Positions 39,401-51,400 of a stretch of 64,000 nt of DNA are shown one piece after another. The position numbers and the translations under genes are program-made. The stretch comes from Gordionus sp. m RMFG-2023 (lineage: Eukaryota > Nematomorpha > Gordioida > Chordodea > Parachordodidae): positions 80,143,561-80,207,560 of the forward strand of contig NC_088775.1 of the NCBI RefSeq assembly GCF_954871325.1, written 5' to 3'. Positions within the stretch are counted from its first letter, which is position 1, and each line of letters starts with the position of its first letter. A model generated the notes under the pieces. It was not told the DNA's origin. It searched no databases and worked only from the letters and a program-made list of their open reading frames with translations.

Positions 39401-42400
39401 AATGGTTTATTTTTTTAGGCATAGTGGGGCTGGGGAGCATAGTTTTGGGGATAAGGTTCTCTTTTATAAGGATTTGGGCTATAAAGTTGTGTATAAGAAC
39501 TTTAATGAATTGGATTTAGGTAAACAGTTGATTACTGTGGGAATATTGGTAATGAGGTATTTATTGATTATTATATTGAAATTGTTGGTAAAAAGGGGTA
39601 CTGCGGTACTTGCAGGCATGTATTGCAATTGGAAGGACACTTCGGTGTCAGATGTTTATAAAAAGGAAATGGCAGAAATGTATGGTAATTTTAAAAAGGA
39701 CACTGCGGTGTTGGCTGATTTTGTTAAAAAGGCAGACTTGGAAAGTAATCTAAAAGATGTTTTAGAGGAAATCAAGGCTGGAAATGTTGGGGAGAGGTCA
39801 GATAGGATCCTCTTGGAAATAAAAGAAATGAAAGTAGCAATCAATGCGTTGATAAAGGAAAGCAAAGGTCCAGTTAAGAGCCAGGTGAGTGATAGAAATA
39901 TGGATAAGAAATTTAATGATTACGAGGGAAATAAAGGATTGTCGGAAAATAAAAGATTTGTGGAAATGATCATTTGCCATCGTTGCGGATGGCGAGGACA
40001 TAAAAGGGATACCTGCGTAGTCCCAGAGCAAAGGTTTAAAGATGGATTTCCGTTAAAGAGACCTGAAATAGGAAATGCTAATGTAAAAATGGTTAGTTTA
40101 AATGGGGCCAGATTATGTTTTAAATGTAAAAGGCCGGGACATGTAGCTGTGGACTGCATGGAAGTATCACGAAATTCGTGTTGACTATATGATTGCAGAG
40201 TGAATCATATAGGAGTCGGGGCTCCGAGAGTTCGGAAAAATTTGTATAATAAAACATTTAATATTATTAGTCGAAATGAGGGAAATGATAGAATTAAAAT
40301 AAGAAATCATTCTCGTAATTTCTCTGAGAGGGAGGTTAGTCGATTTAGGTGGGAACAATATCCGAGGAATATTGTCCGTTATTCTCTTAGAAGGGATGTT
40401 AAGAATTTTATTTGGGAAAGATGTCCCACAAATCTTGTTAAAAGAAATGTAATTGTCAGTAATAAAAATTTAAATTCCGAGTTGAATTTAAGGGGCAAAG
40501 AGAATGCCAATGAAATTATTATTTTAGATAAAATAAACGCTGATTCTCCGATTAAAACATATGATATTTTAATGACGGAAAAATTAGATGGACCATGTTT
40601 GTGTCCGAGGGTTAGTTTGAGGATTGATCATAGGAATATAGAAATGCTATTTGAAACCGGGGCTAGTATTTCTCTAATGTCGCAGGAGAATTTTTATAAG
40701 TATTGGCCTGGGGGTAAACTGGAAAAAGAGACTATGTGTGTCAGGCAGTTTGATGGATCGGAAGTCGCTGTGTTGGGAAAGGCCAAATTGGGGGTTAATC
40801 TTAATGATACTATATTTTTCCTTGATTTATGGGTAGTTAAGGAAAATGTTGAGACTGTTATGGGGTGGGATTGGATTACCAAGCTTGGTCCTCCTAATAA
40901 TTATTGGAATATTTTTAATACTAGTGATAATGTAATAGTGGATGTTGGAGAGAGTGAAAATTTGGATAATACCGATAATAAAATTTGTGAAATTTCGGAG
41001 GAGATGATGGAGAAATCGAGCAAGTTGGATTTTAATGATGAGGGAAATGAGAAGCAAATTGTGGCCGGGGGAAAAGAGAATTGGAATAAGGTTAATCAAG
41101 CTATTCCTATTCTAGTGAGGCAGTATGGCATTATTTTTGATGAAAAATTAAGTTGTTTAAATGATTATAAAGTTGATGTTCAACTTAGGGAGGGTTTTTC
41201 ACCGATCTTTTTGACTTGTCGGCGAGTTCCTTTCGAATGGAGGAAGGAGATCGATGAGGAATTAGATAGATGGGTGAAGGACGGCATTATTATTCCTGTG
41301 GGATATAGTGATTGGGCAACTCCGTTAGTACCTGTTAAAAAGGCAAATGGTAAATTGAGACTTTGTGCGGATTTCAGGGTCACGGTAAATCGATGGGTGG
41401 TGGAGGTTAAATATCCATTGCCTAGGATTGAAGAGATTTTGGCTCAGTTGAAGGGTGCGAAATATTTTTCCAATGTGGATTTTTCGTCGGCGTATTTGCA
41501 GTTACCTTTGAGAAAGGAAATCCGTAAATTATTGACGATAACGACTCCAAAGGGGTTGTTTGCGTTTTGTAGATTACCATTTGGGTTGAGCGTATCTGCT
41601 CCCATTTTTCAACGGACCATGGCGTCAGTTTTTCAAGGATTGGAAGGAGTATTTTACTATATGGATGATGTGTTAATCACTGGAGTGACGCCGGAGCAGC
41701 ATAATCAACGTTTGGAGGAAGTGTTTAGGAGAATTCGTGATAAAGGCTTGAGAGCTAGTAAGGAGAAAAGTGTTCTGGGGGTAATGGAGGTTGAATATTT
41801 GGGTCATCGGATTAATGGAATTGAAGTGAAACCTTTGGATAAAAATTTGAAGAATATATCGAACATGAAACGGCCTGACACTAAGGCTGAGTTGCAGTCT
41901 TTTTTGGGTATGGTCAATTATTACCATAGGTTCGTGGAAGATTTTGCAAAGGTGGCGGCGCCGTTATATGATTTATTGAAAAAAGGAATTCATTATGAGT
42001 GGAAGGATGTACAGCAGATTGCTTTTGAAATTTTAAAGGAAAAAATTGGAAAAGAGTCAGTTTTGGTGTGTTTTGATAATAACTTGGAAATTGTTTTGGC
42101 GGTAGATGCCTCAAATAAAGGAGTTGGTGGTGCGTTATTACAGGTAATAGAGGGCTTGGAGAGACCCGTATTGTTTTTCTCGCGTGTTTTTCGTGAGATG
42201 GAAACCAGGTATTCTGTGATTGAACAGGAGGCCCTGGCTGTGATTTTCGGGTTGACAAAATGTCGTGAATATTTGATTGGCAAAAAATTTGTAATTTTTA
42301 CTGATCACAAGCCGTTAATTCACTTATTTCGGAAAAACAATCGGGAGTTAATGATGTCTCCCCGGTTACAACGTTGGTTGTTGTTGGTGGGCAGCTTTAA

Positions 42401-45400
42401 TGTGGAGATCCGATATCGTTGCGGTAAAGAGAATTGTTTGCCTGATAGTTTGTCCCGATTAGGATTAAGTGAAGAAAATGATGAAGGGAACAAGGATAAG
42501 GTTCGAAACAGTGAAAAAGCCCTGGTTTGTTCGCTTTCGCATATGCTCAAAGGGGGTCCTACCAATTGGGAGGATCTTAAGTTGAGTACATTGAGTGATA
42601 GAGAAATGACTAGGATAAAGTTATGTGTAATGGGGAAAAAGACTTGGGAGGAGGATTGTAAAGTTTTTAAAAAGGTGAAGGAGGAATTGTCTGTGATAGA
42701 TGATTGTTTAATGAGGGGTAATCGTGCTGTAATTCCGTTCAAATTAAGGAATAAAATTTTAAATTTGTTACATGCTGGACATCAAGGTCAAGGGAAGATG
42801 AAATCGTGGGCCCGTGAATATGTTTGGTGGCCGGGTATGGGAAAAGATATTGAAAATATCACAAGGACATGTGAACCGTGTAATTCGTGTGCGGCGATGC
42901 CCCGAAAGGAGGTGGGTCAGATATGGCCTAGGTCGAGAAAACCGTGGGAACGCTTACATGTTGATTTTTTCGATTTAGACAAAAGGTCGTATTTTTTAGT
43001 AGTGGATTCGTATTCGAAATGGATAGAGTACGAGGAGGTACATGGATATACCACGAAAATTGTTGTAAGGAAATTGAGGGCATTAATGGCCAGGTTTGGA
43101 TTGCCGGATACCATTGTATCTGATGGAGGACCTACCTTTGTTAGCGAAAATTTCAAGCAGTTCTGTAAAGAGTCTAGGATTCGACACATTTTGACCCCGC
43201 CCTATCATCCCAGCTCAAATGGTCAAGCTGAGAGGATGGTAGCAATTGTTAAGAATTGGATAAGAAAGGCCGGCAATCAGGGGAATGGGGTGTATTTGGC
43301 CCAGTTTTATTACCTCAATTCTAGGAATAAGGAGGGAGTGACACCTGCTGAATTGTTTTTGGGTCGGAGGACTAGGGTTCCCCTAGATTTTCTAAGGGCC
43401 GAGAGTCACGAGAAGGGAGTTTTGGAGGACCGAAAGATTAGGTTTGAAGTTGGAGAAAAAGTATGGACTCGTTTGTTTGACGGGAAGGGCAAGAAATGGG
43501 CCAGGGGCATTGTTGGGGTAAACAGAGGTTCAAAGTTGAATTTGATTCAATTAGAAATGGGCGGCACAGTGATGCGCCACAATGATCATATAAGACCGCG
43601 GAAGTAAATCTGAGGTACCTCATATGATAATATAAATATGAAAATATATGTATAAATAAAATGAAGGTGCATCCCGAAGGATTAGACTCGTTTCCGAGCA
43701 AATATATAATGTGTAAATGAAGGTTTGGGTAACATATGTATGTGGGAATGGGAAGTTAAAGGATCAAATAGGAGAGGGGCTCATCTTAAAGTGGTAAATA
43801 TATATATTTATGCAAAGCATGAAGGAGTAAAATGTACATGAACGGTCGGTAACCTTTTTTGTTTAAGTTTATGTATTATTATATGATGGTATTAGAATTT
43901 ATTGATAGATGTTTATGTAAAAAAGTGAAATTGAATAAGGAGGTTATCTCGGTAATATTACGAGAAATTGAAGTATGTATATGTAATGTTAGTTTAATGT
44001 TCCGGCTGTCGGTAATTAACAAGGGAAAAAGATTGAAATTGTGGTAATATATGTATTGTAAATGAATAAAAGTGTAAAAAAATAAAAGGAATGGAAAAGT
44101 TGTAATTCATTTTGTGAATACATTTTTGTTCATAGCCTTATAGGATTTTTGTTCATAGCCTTATAGGATAAATCACGGTTGTTGAACATTGGTATTGGTA
44201 CTGGGAAAATATTTTTTTTTAAATAAAAAAAGATATAATTAATTAAAAAGTTTTTGTTTGAGTTTTTTTTTTCCTTTCCCCCCCTTATCTCTTGTTTATA
44301 ATTTAATGGTCTGTGTATGTGTGGAATACCGTAAAAGGAAATAGGAAAAGTTTAAAACGTGTTTGTGTTTTGGAACGCAATCATGGATTGATTTTGTTTT
44401 TGTGTATGAAGTGAATTTTTTTTTTAAGGAAAATTAAATTATAAAAGTGTTAGTTAATTTAAATTTTTTTTTGTAAAAGATTTTTTTTTTAAATTATAAA
44501 ATTATTTTTTTTTTCAATTAAATTCCCCGAAATATTAAATTATACTTCTTTTATTAAATTGAAGTTTTTGTTGTTATAAAGTCAATTTTTTTTTACAAGA
44601 AATTATTACTACCATTTTCTGTAAACTAAAATAAAGAAAAGGTCAACGCATATCCTGGAACCAGTAAATTATATTTTTTTTTATTAAATTGAAGTTTTTG
44701 TTGTTATAAAGTTTTTTTTTCAAAAAAATTAAGTCATTACTACTAATTTCTGGAAACCAAAATAAAGAAAGGGTCCACGTATAGCCTTGAACCAGATATC
44801 CACAAATATTTTATCACCTTCGAGAAATGGAAACAATCTCACGACTTGTGGACCTTGGAGATTTCTATCTCCAGGTCACATTAATCAAGATGCACGATGG
44901 TATGACCCTGGGAGATGGACGCCGGAAGGAAAATCAACCACCGACGTATGGGATTAGACGGAAAAAATGTTATAATTGTCAGGGAGAGGGTCATCTTAGA
45001 CATCAATGCACGCAACTACCCAGGGATCGTGTACCTATGGGGGTGTTATCGGAGAATCCGCGGGTAAAACCATATGAGGAAAAAAAAAGATATATAACGA
45101 GATGAATGTGGAGCAGCCGACAACTTCTGTTCTTATGGGACCGGCCATACCTGCTGATAGGCGTCCTCCGAAAAGACCAAGTTATAATGATGGAGTGCCA
45201 CAATTAGGGGAATCTCGCGGACATCGAGAGGTAGATATGTTGCAGAGAGCTATGGCTACTATAGCTACTGAGGTTCTACCGACGACTAGTGCAGGGGATT
45301 TTTGGAGCAGTCCCATGTCGGCTTAGGGTGAGGAATATTCATTTAACATGAAGGTGAGCATGAACATTTTTTGTATACATGTAAAAAAAAAATTTTTTTT

Positions 45401-48400
45401 TGTTTATCGACATGCCCTGATCCCATAAAGGAGTGGCATGTCGTATTTGTAAATACGTACATGTTTACGCGAAATGCCAATCAACCGATTAAAATAAGGT
45501 TGATTGGATAGAAAAATTAGATGTAATATATTATATGTGGATTTTTTTTTTTATGAAATTAATTTCTTTTTATATTAAAATGACGAATTTATTTTATTTT
45601 GATTTAATTTAATTATTAATAAAGAGATCATTGGTGAGTTATATTTTTGTCTGCTTTGTGATTTTTGTAGTTTCGAGAGTTTGTTTGAGTTGTTTCTGTT
45701 TTTTCTCTTAGTTTGTGTTTAGGATTTTTTTTTAGTGTGTAAGTTTAGATTTCGAATAAAGTCTTAATTTTTTTTACCATTGACCATATATCTTTTAGTA
45801 GAATATAAAAGACATTATAAAAAAATTATCTTATAATTTACTTTGTTCACTGTTGATAGCATTATATATTTTGAGTTCCATCTGGTTATCACATCCAACG
45901 GAATCCTCGTTCCACCAGATAGCTGCATGTATTTTTGTAAAAGTTTGAGTGAAGAATGTAGCTTCTTTACAACGTCAGTTATTTTAATTAGCTTTTTATC
46001 TAGGTATGAAAATCCCTCTTTAACTATCAAATTTATAACATGTGCTAAACATCGGTGGCTGTATCCGCCTGTTTTATATTTTTCCTGATAAATTGTATTC
46101 ATTTTTTCAACAGCTTTTATTACGTTTAGTGCATTATCATGCGTGATTGAGATAATTTTGTCCTGAATCTCAAAATCATCCAGAGATTCTAATAAACATT
46201 GTGATATATCCTCACCACTATGAGGATATGGTAACTCAATTAAATCTAAAAGGAAACTTTCCATTTTTTAATAATATAATGGCATGTTATTGCGCAAAAC
46301 GATGACGAATTAATTGAGGTCCACATATCAGTGGTGATGGCTATCTTGCTATCAATATTTTTTAACTTAGTGATAAGATTTAATTTGGAACTTTTATATA
46401 GCTTTTCAATATATTTACAGGCCGTTTGACGAGTCCAAATTTTTTCATTTTTAAATATATAAGATAATATTCCACTGAAAGAATCACTATTCAGTGAATT
46501 GAAAGATATATTATTCTTTATTATATATTATCGAAATTTTAGAAAAATTCTGACGGCCTAAGCCCTAGACCCGACCATTTACTGTTATTTAATATTATAG
46601 TCTTAAGAGGTTTCATTTATATTATATTTGATTTTTTAATATCAAATTTTTATTTTTTAACCCTTCCTACTCCGGACCTAATCCAACACATTAAGAGACC
46701 AAGAGTGAATACTAATATTTTAGTAGAAAAATATTTTAATGTTGATAAAAATATTCCTGACCCCTCAAAACCTAAACCTGCCCCCTTTAAGTGATTATTA
46801 TTATTATAATAAAAAGATATTCTGATTTCCTTTTATTTGATACCCATATCAAAAAAACTTATTTTTTACCCCTCCCCCCCCCTTCATCCACCCCCCAGAC
46901 CAAGTCATACCCATCAAGACCAAGAATGAATGCTTTCAGTCAAAAGAAATTTAAATTAGCTTCTATTTGATACCCATATCGATTTTTATATTTATAAAAA
47001 TATTCCTGACCCCCAGACATAGACCCACCCGCTTAAAGTGATTATCATTAATACAATAAAAAAAATATTTTAATTACCTTTTATTTGATACCCATATCAA
47101 AAAAACTTATTTTTATCCCCCCCCTTCACCCACCCCCCCAGACCAAGTCATATCCATCAAGACCAAGAATAATACCCATATCAAAAAAACTTATTTTTAC
47201 CCCCCCCCCTTCACCCACCCCCCAGACCAAGTCATACCCATCAAGACCAAGAATAAATGCTCAGAGTCAAAAGATCTTTAGATTAGCTTTTATTTGATCC
47301 ATATCAAAAAAACTTATTTTTTTACCCCCCCCTCTTCACCCCCCCCCCAGACCAATTCATACCCATCAAGACCAAGAATAAATGCTTAGAGTCAAAAGAT
47401 ATTTAGATTAGCTTTTATTTCATACCCATATCAAAAAAACTTATTTTTTTACCCCCCCCCAGACCAATTCATACCCATCAAGACCAAGAATAAATGCTTA
47501 GAGTCAAAAGATATTTAGATTAGCTTTTATTTGATACCCATATCAAAAAAACTTATTTTTTTACCCCCCCCCCTCCCAGACCAATTCATACCCATCAAGA
47601 CCAAGAATGAATGCTTAGAGTCAAAAGATATTTAAATCAGCTTTTATTTCATACCCATATCAAAAAAACTTATTTTTTACCCCCCCCCCCTTCACCCACC
47701 CCCCAGACCAAGTCATACTCATCAAGACCAAGAATGAATGCTTAGAGTCAAAAGATATTTATACATCTTCACAACAAATTTAAAATCTTTGTGCTCAAGG
47801 GTTAAAAAGTATTATCGTTGTTCGGTCTCCCCTAATTTTTTTCCCACTTGTGGTGCGACTGAGGGTTAAAAACTATTATGTTTTAATTTTATAAAGAAAA
47901 GTAAAAATTCATTTATTTTAACAGCGAATTTAAAAAATCATGTAAAAAGGGATCATATTGATATGATACGGATTGAGAAGACAGAAATGCCAAAAAATCT
48001 AGTAGGCATAAGGAAACTCTTACCCGAGGAGATCATATATTTAAATAAATTAATTCTTAGATATATAATAAAGAATAATATATCTTTCAATTCACTGAAT
48101 AGTGATTCTTTCAGAGGAATATTATCTTATATATTTAAAAATGAAAAAATTTGGCCTCGTCAAACGGCCTGTAAATATATTGAAAACTATATTAAAGTTC
48201 CAAATTAAATCTTATCACTAAGTTAAAAAATATTGATAGCAAGATAGCCATCACCACTGATATGTGGACCTCAATTAATTCGTCATCGTTTTGCGCAATA
48301 ACATGCCATTATATTATTAAAAAATGGAAAGTTTCCTTTTAGATTTAATTGAGTTACCATATCCTCATAGTGGTGAGGATATATCACAATGTTTATTAGA

Positions 48401-51400
48401 ATCTCTGGATGATTTTGAGATTCAGGACAAAATTATCTCAATCACGCATGATAATGCACTAAACGTAATAAAAGCTGTTGAAAAAATGAATACAATTTAT
48501 CAGGAAAAATATAAAACAGGCGGATACAGCCACCGATGTTTAGCACATGTTATAAATTTGATAGTTAAAGAGGGATTTTCATACCTAGATAAAAAGCTAA
48601 TTAAAATAACTGACGTTGTAAAGAAGCTACATTCTTCACTCAAACTTTTACAAAAATACATGCAGCTATCTGGTGGAACGAGGATTCCGTTGGATGTGAT
48701 AACCAGATGGAACTCAAAATATATAATGCTATCAACAGTGAACAAAGTAAATTATAAGATAATTTTTTTATAATGTCTTTTATATTCTACTAAAAGATAT
48801 ATGGTCAATGGTAATTAATTTTACAAAATTTTGACTATATATAAAGGGAACTAGGTCTAGTCAAACCATTTTTTTACAAATCCCAGTCTTCCCTACCTTT
48901 TAAACCATAATATAATTATTTTATTCAATAATATTTAAAGATAATAGTTTTACAATTTTAAATTTTAGAGATATAACATTTCATAATATATTTTATATAG
49001 AATTTAGATACAATTAAAGACCTTTGGAAAAAATATATGGCGCCTTTCGATATAAATGATAGTGAGGCGAGATCTTTAAACGAAATTGAAAATTTTTTAA
49101 AACCTTTTTATAAAATAACACTTGAAATATCGTCAGATACTTCTACTATTGGAACCTCAGTTTTATTTATGACAAAGATAGAGCAGATTTTAGACGAAAC
49201 TTCGAAAAATCATCCCGATAGCGATCTTAAAAATGCGGCTAGTAAAATGTTGATAAAATGTGCAACATATAAAAATTTGCTGGTTCATTTAGCAATTTTG
49301 TATCTACACTATTAGATTCCAAAAATAAAATATATGCCTAAATTTATAGCAAAGGAGGATTATAATGAAAAATTTAAATCATTATATAAAAGCTATGATT
49401 GGCCATCGCAAAAAGCGAATGTTTATGACTTCTCTAAAGATGATATGGAAACACAACCCTATTCGGTTTGCATGCATAACTAAATGAGAAAGTAATTATA
49501 AATGTTTGGTATATTAATTTATAATTTTTATGGATGCTTATGAATATCCAGATCTCAGTAGAGATGAATTTATAGTTATAGATTACATCAAAGAACCGGT
49601 TGCACCAGCTTCAACCAATATACTTGATTGGTGGGCCAAAAATAGTGATTTTTACCCAACGTTGTCGCTCATAGCTAAAGATTTCTTCACACAACAAACA
49701 ACAAGCGTTCCTAGTGAAAGAGTCTTTAGCAAGGCCGTTGATTTTTTGACGAAGAAACGAAATAGGATGTCGGGGACAACCGTTAAATATTGTATGTGCC
49801 TTAATAATTGGGATGTTAGAGATATAATATAAAATATTTTATTTATATATATTGTATCTTATTTATTGTATTATGTTAAAAAGTTATTTTATGTTTACAA
49901 AATAAATAAATATTGTGTAATTAATAATTTGAAGATATGTGGTAAAAATCTATTTAATATAAGATTATAGGCTTTTTAACAGCTTTTATCTAAGGTTTCA
50001 CAAAAAAAAATATCATAATGTTCAAATGAAGATATTTGATTATATTTTCTTTAAAATAATTCTTTGTATAAAGGGATCCCTTTAAAACCCGCGATGATCC
50101 CGGATAGTTCTAATTCCTTTAAAAATTACGAAAATACTGGGGTTTTGAAATCTTTATGATTCTAAAACGAGAAACTATTTTTTTTAAATAAAATTCTCTA
50201 TTAGTATATTGGATTCGAACTTTAATATCATCATTTTCTTTTGTAGAAAATTGAGTAAAATTTAACAAAAAATAAAATTATACCTAAAACGAATTATTCA
50301 CTATTCGATTTTATTTCATAAGATTCGTATTTTATGAATAAAAAGATTATTTGATTCGAATCGAATAAAGAAAATATATTTATTATCTGTGGAATATTTT
50401 TTTTTATCTATTTATTATTCGATCGAATTATTCTTATTATTTGAAATAATTTATAAATATTAGAAATTATTCAGAAATATTCAAACCCAGAAATATTTGA
50501 CATGATTCTTAAGTATTTAAAAGTTCCTTGAAAAGTTTTTACTTTTTTTTTCAACATCTATAAATCACTTAATAAATTTTAATATCCTTTTTGAATATAT
50601 TTTTGAAGAATTTAATTTTTGGCATCGAATATTCGATGAATCAAATCCAATGTTTTCATTATTCGAACGGACACGAATAAGGAATTATTTAATTCGTACT
50701 AATACGAATAATATAATTATTCGATTCGAAAACACGAATTATGTAAATATTTGATTTGATTCGTATTTTTCTTGAAAATTAAAAAATATTAGATAACTTT
50801 TTAGCTAAGTTCTATATCTCTTTTAAATTATTGAGGAATAATTTTGATCAAATAAATTTATGCTCGAATTTAAGCTCTTCACGAAAATTAGAAAGTATTA
50901 ATAATAAATTTTTAGCTATTTTATATTAGCATTGTTGAACGGCCCAATTAAGATTATAACCATAATTATATTTTGTAAGCCTGTAGATTTTACACATATA
51001 TGGCAGAAAGGTTTTTACCTCTATTTGCCAAATCTCCAATCTTGCATAATATTAATTTGGCTAAAATCTTAATCAGGCCGTCCAAAACATCACTATTTTA
51101 TATATCTCTTATATTATTCAAGAATTTGTTGATCAGACCATAATTACTTCTTAGATTTATTAATGTTTGAATCTTTGAATTATAGAAAAGTTTTTTTTAA
51201 ATAAAAAATATTATAAAAAAATAATACAATAGCAACAATCAAAAATGATTTATATTTTAATTTCTATACCTAAAAAATAAATTCTCATCATGTACATAAA
51301 AAAATTTATAAACAAAAAATAAAATATTATTTGAAAAAAAACATGATCTAACTTTGTCTGTTTATAAAATATATAAAAAATGTATCAGACATGACTTTGC

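Larger units (their letters stand above)
38803..45775 (+). mobile_element. Ty3/Gypsy LTR retrotransposon, young and looking whole
   Basis: Treated as an old mobile-element copy. The parts in order are: 5' LTR 38803-39153, a putative tRNA-type primer site just after it (39156 on), gag-like frame, pol frame (protease, reverse transcriptase, RNase H, integrase), a further zinc-knuckle frame, and 3' LTR 45439-45775. The target duplication accatt flanks it (38797-38802, 45776-45781). The right palindrome arm preserves the empty site at about 48806-48818. The two LTRs are almost identical apart from one short length difference, so insertion is recent. The main frames look whole, with no obvious breaks. 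It lies in the left arm only, hence after palindrome formation. Confidence 0.9.

Noticed and set aside
39656-43701. Many minus-strand frames across the LTR element
   Set aside because: They are antisense shadows of the gag and pol frames, without motifs.
47085-47297. Proline-rich open frame in the C-rich array
   Set aside because: It is a direct translation of tandem satellite units and changes with C-tract length.
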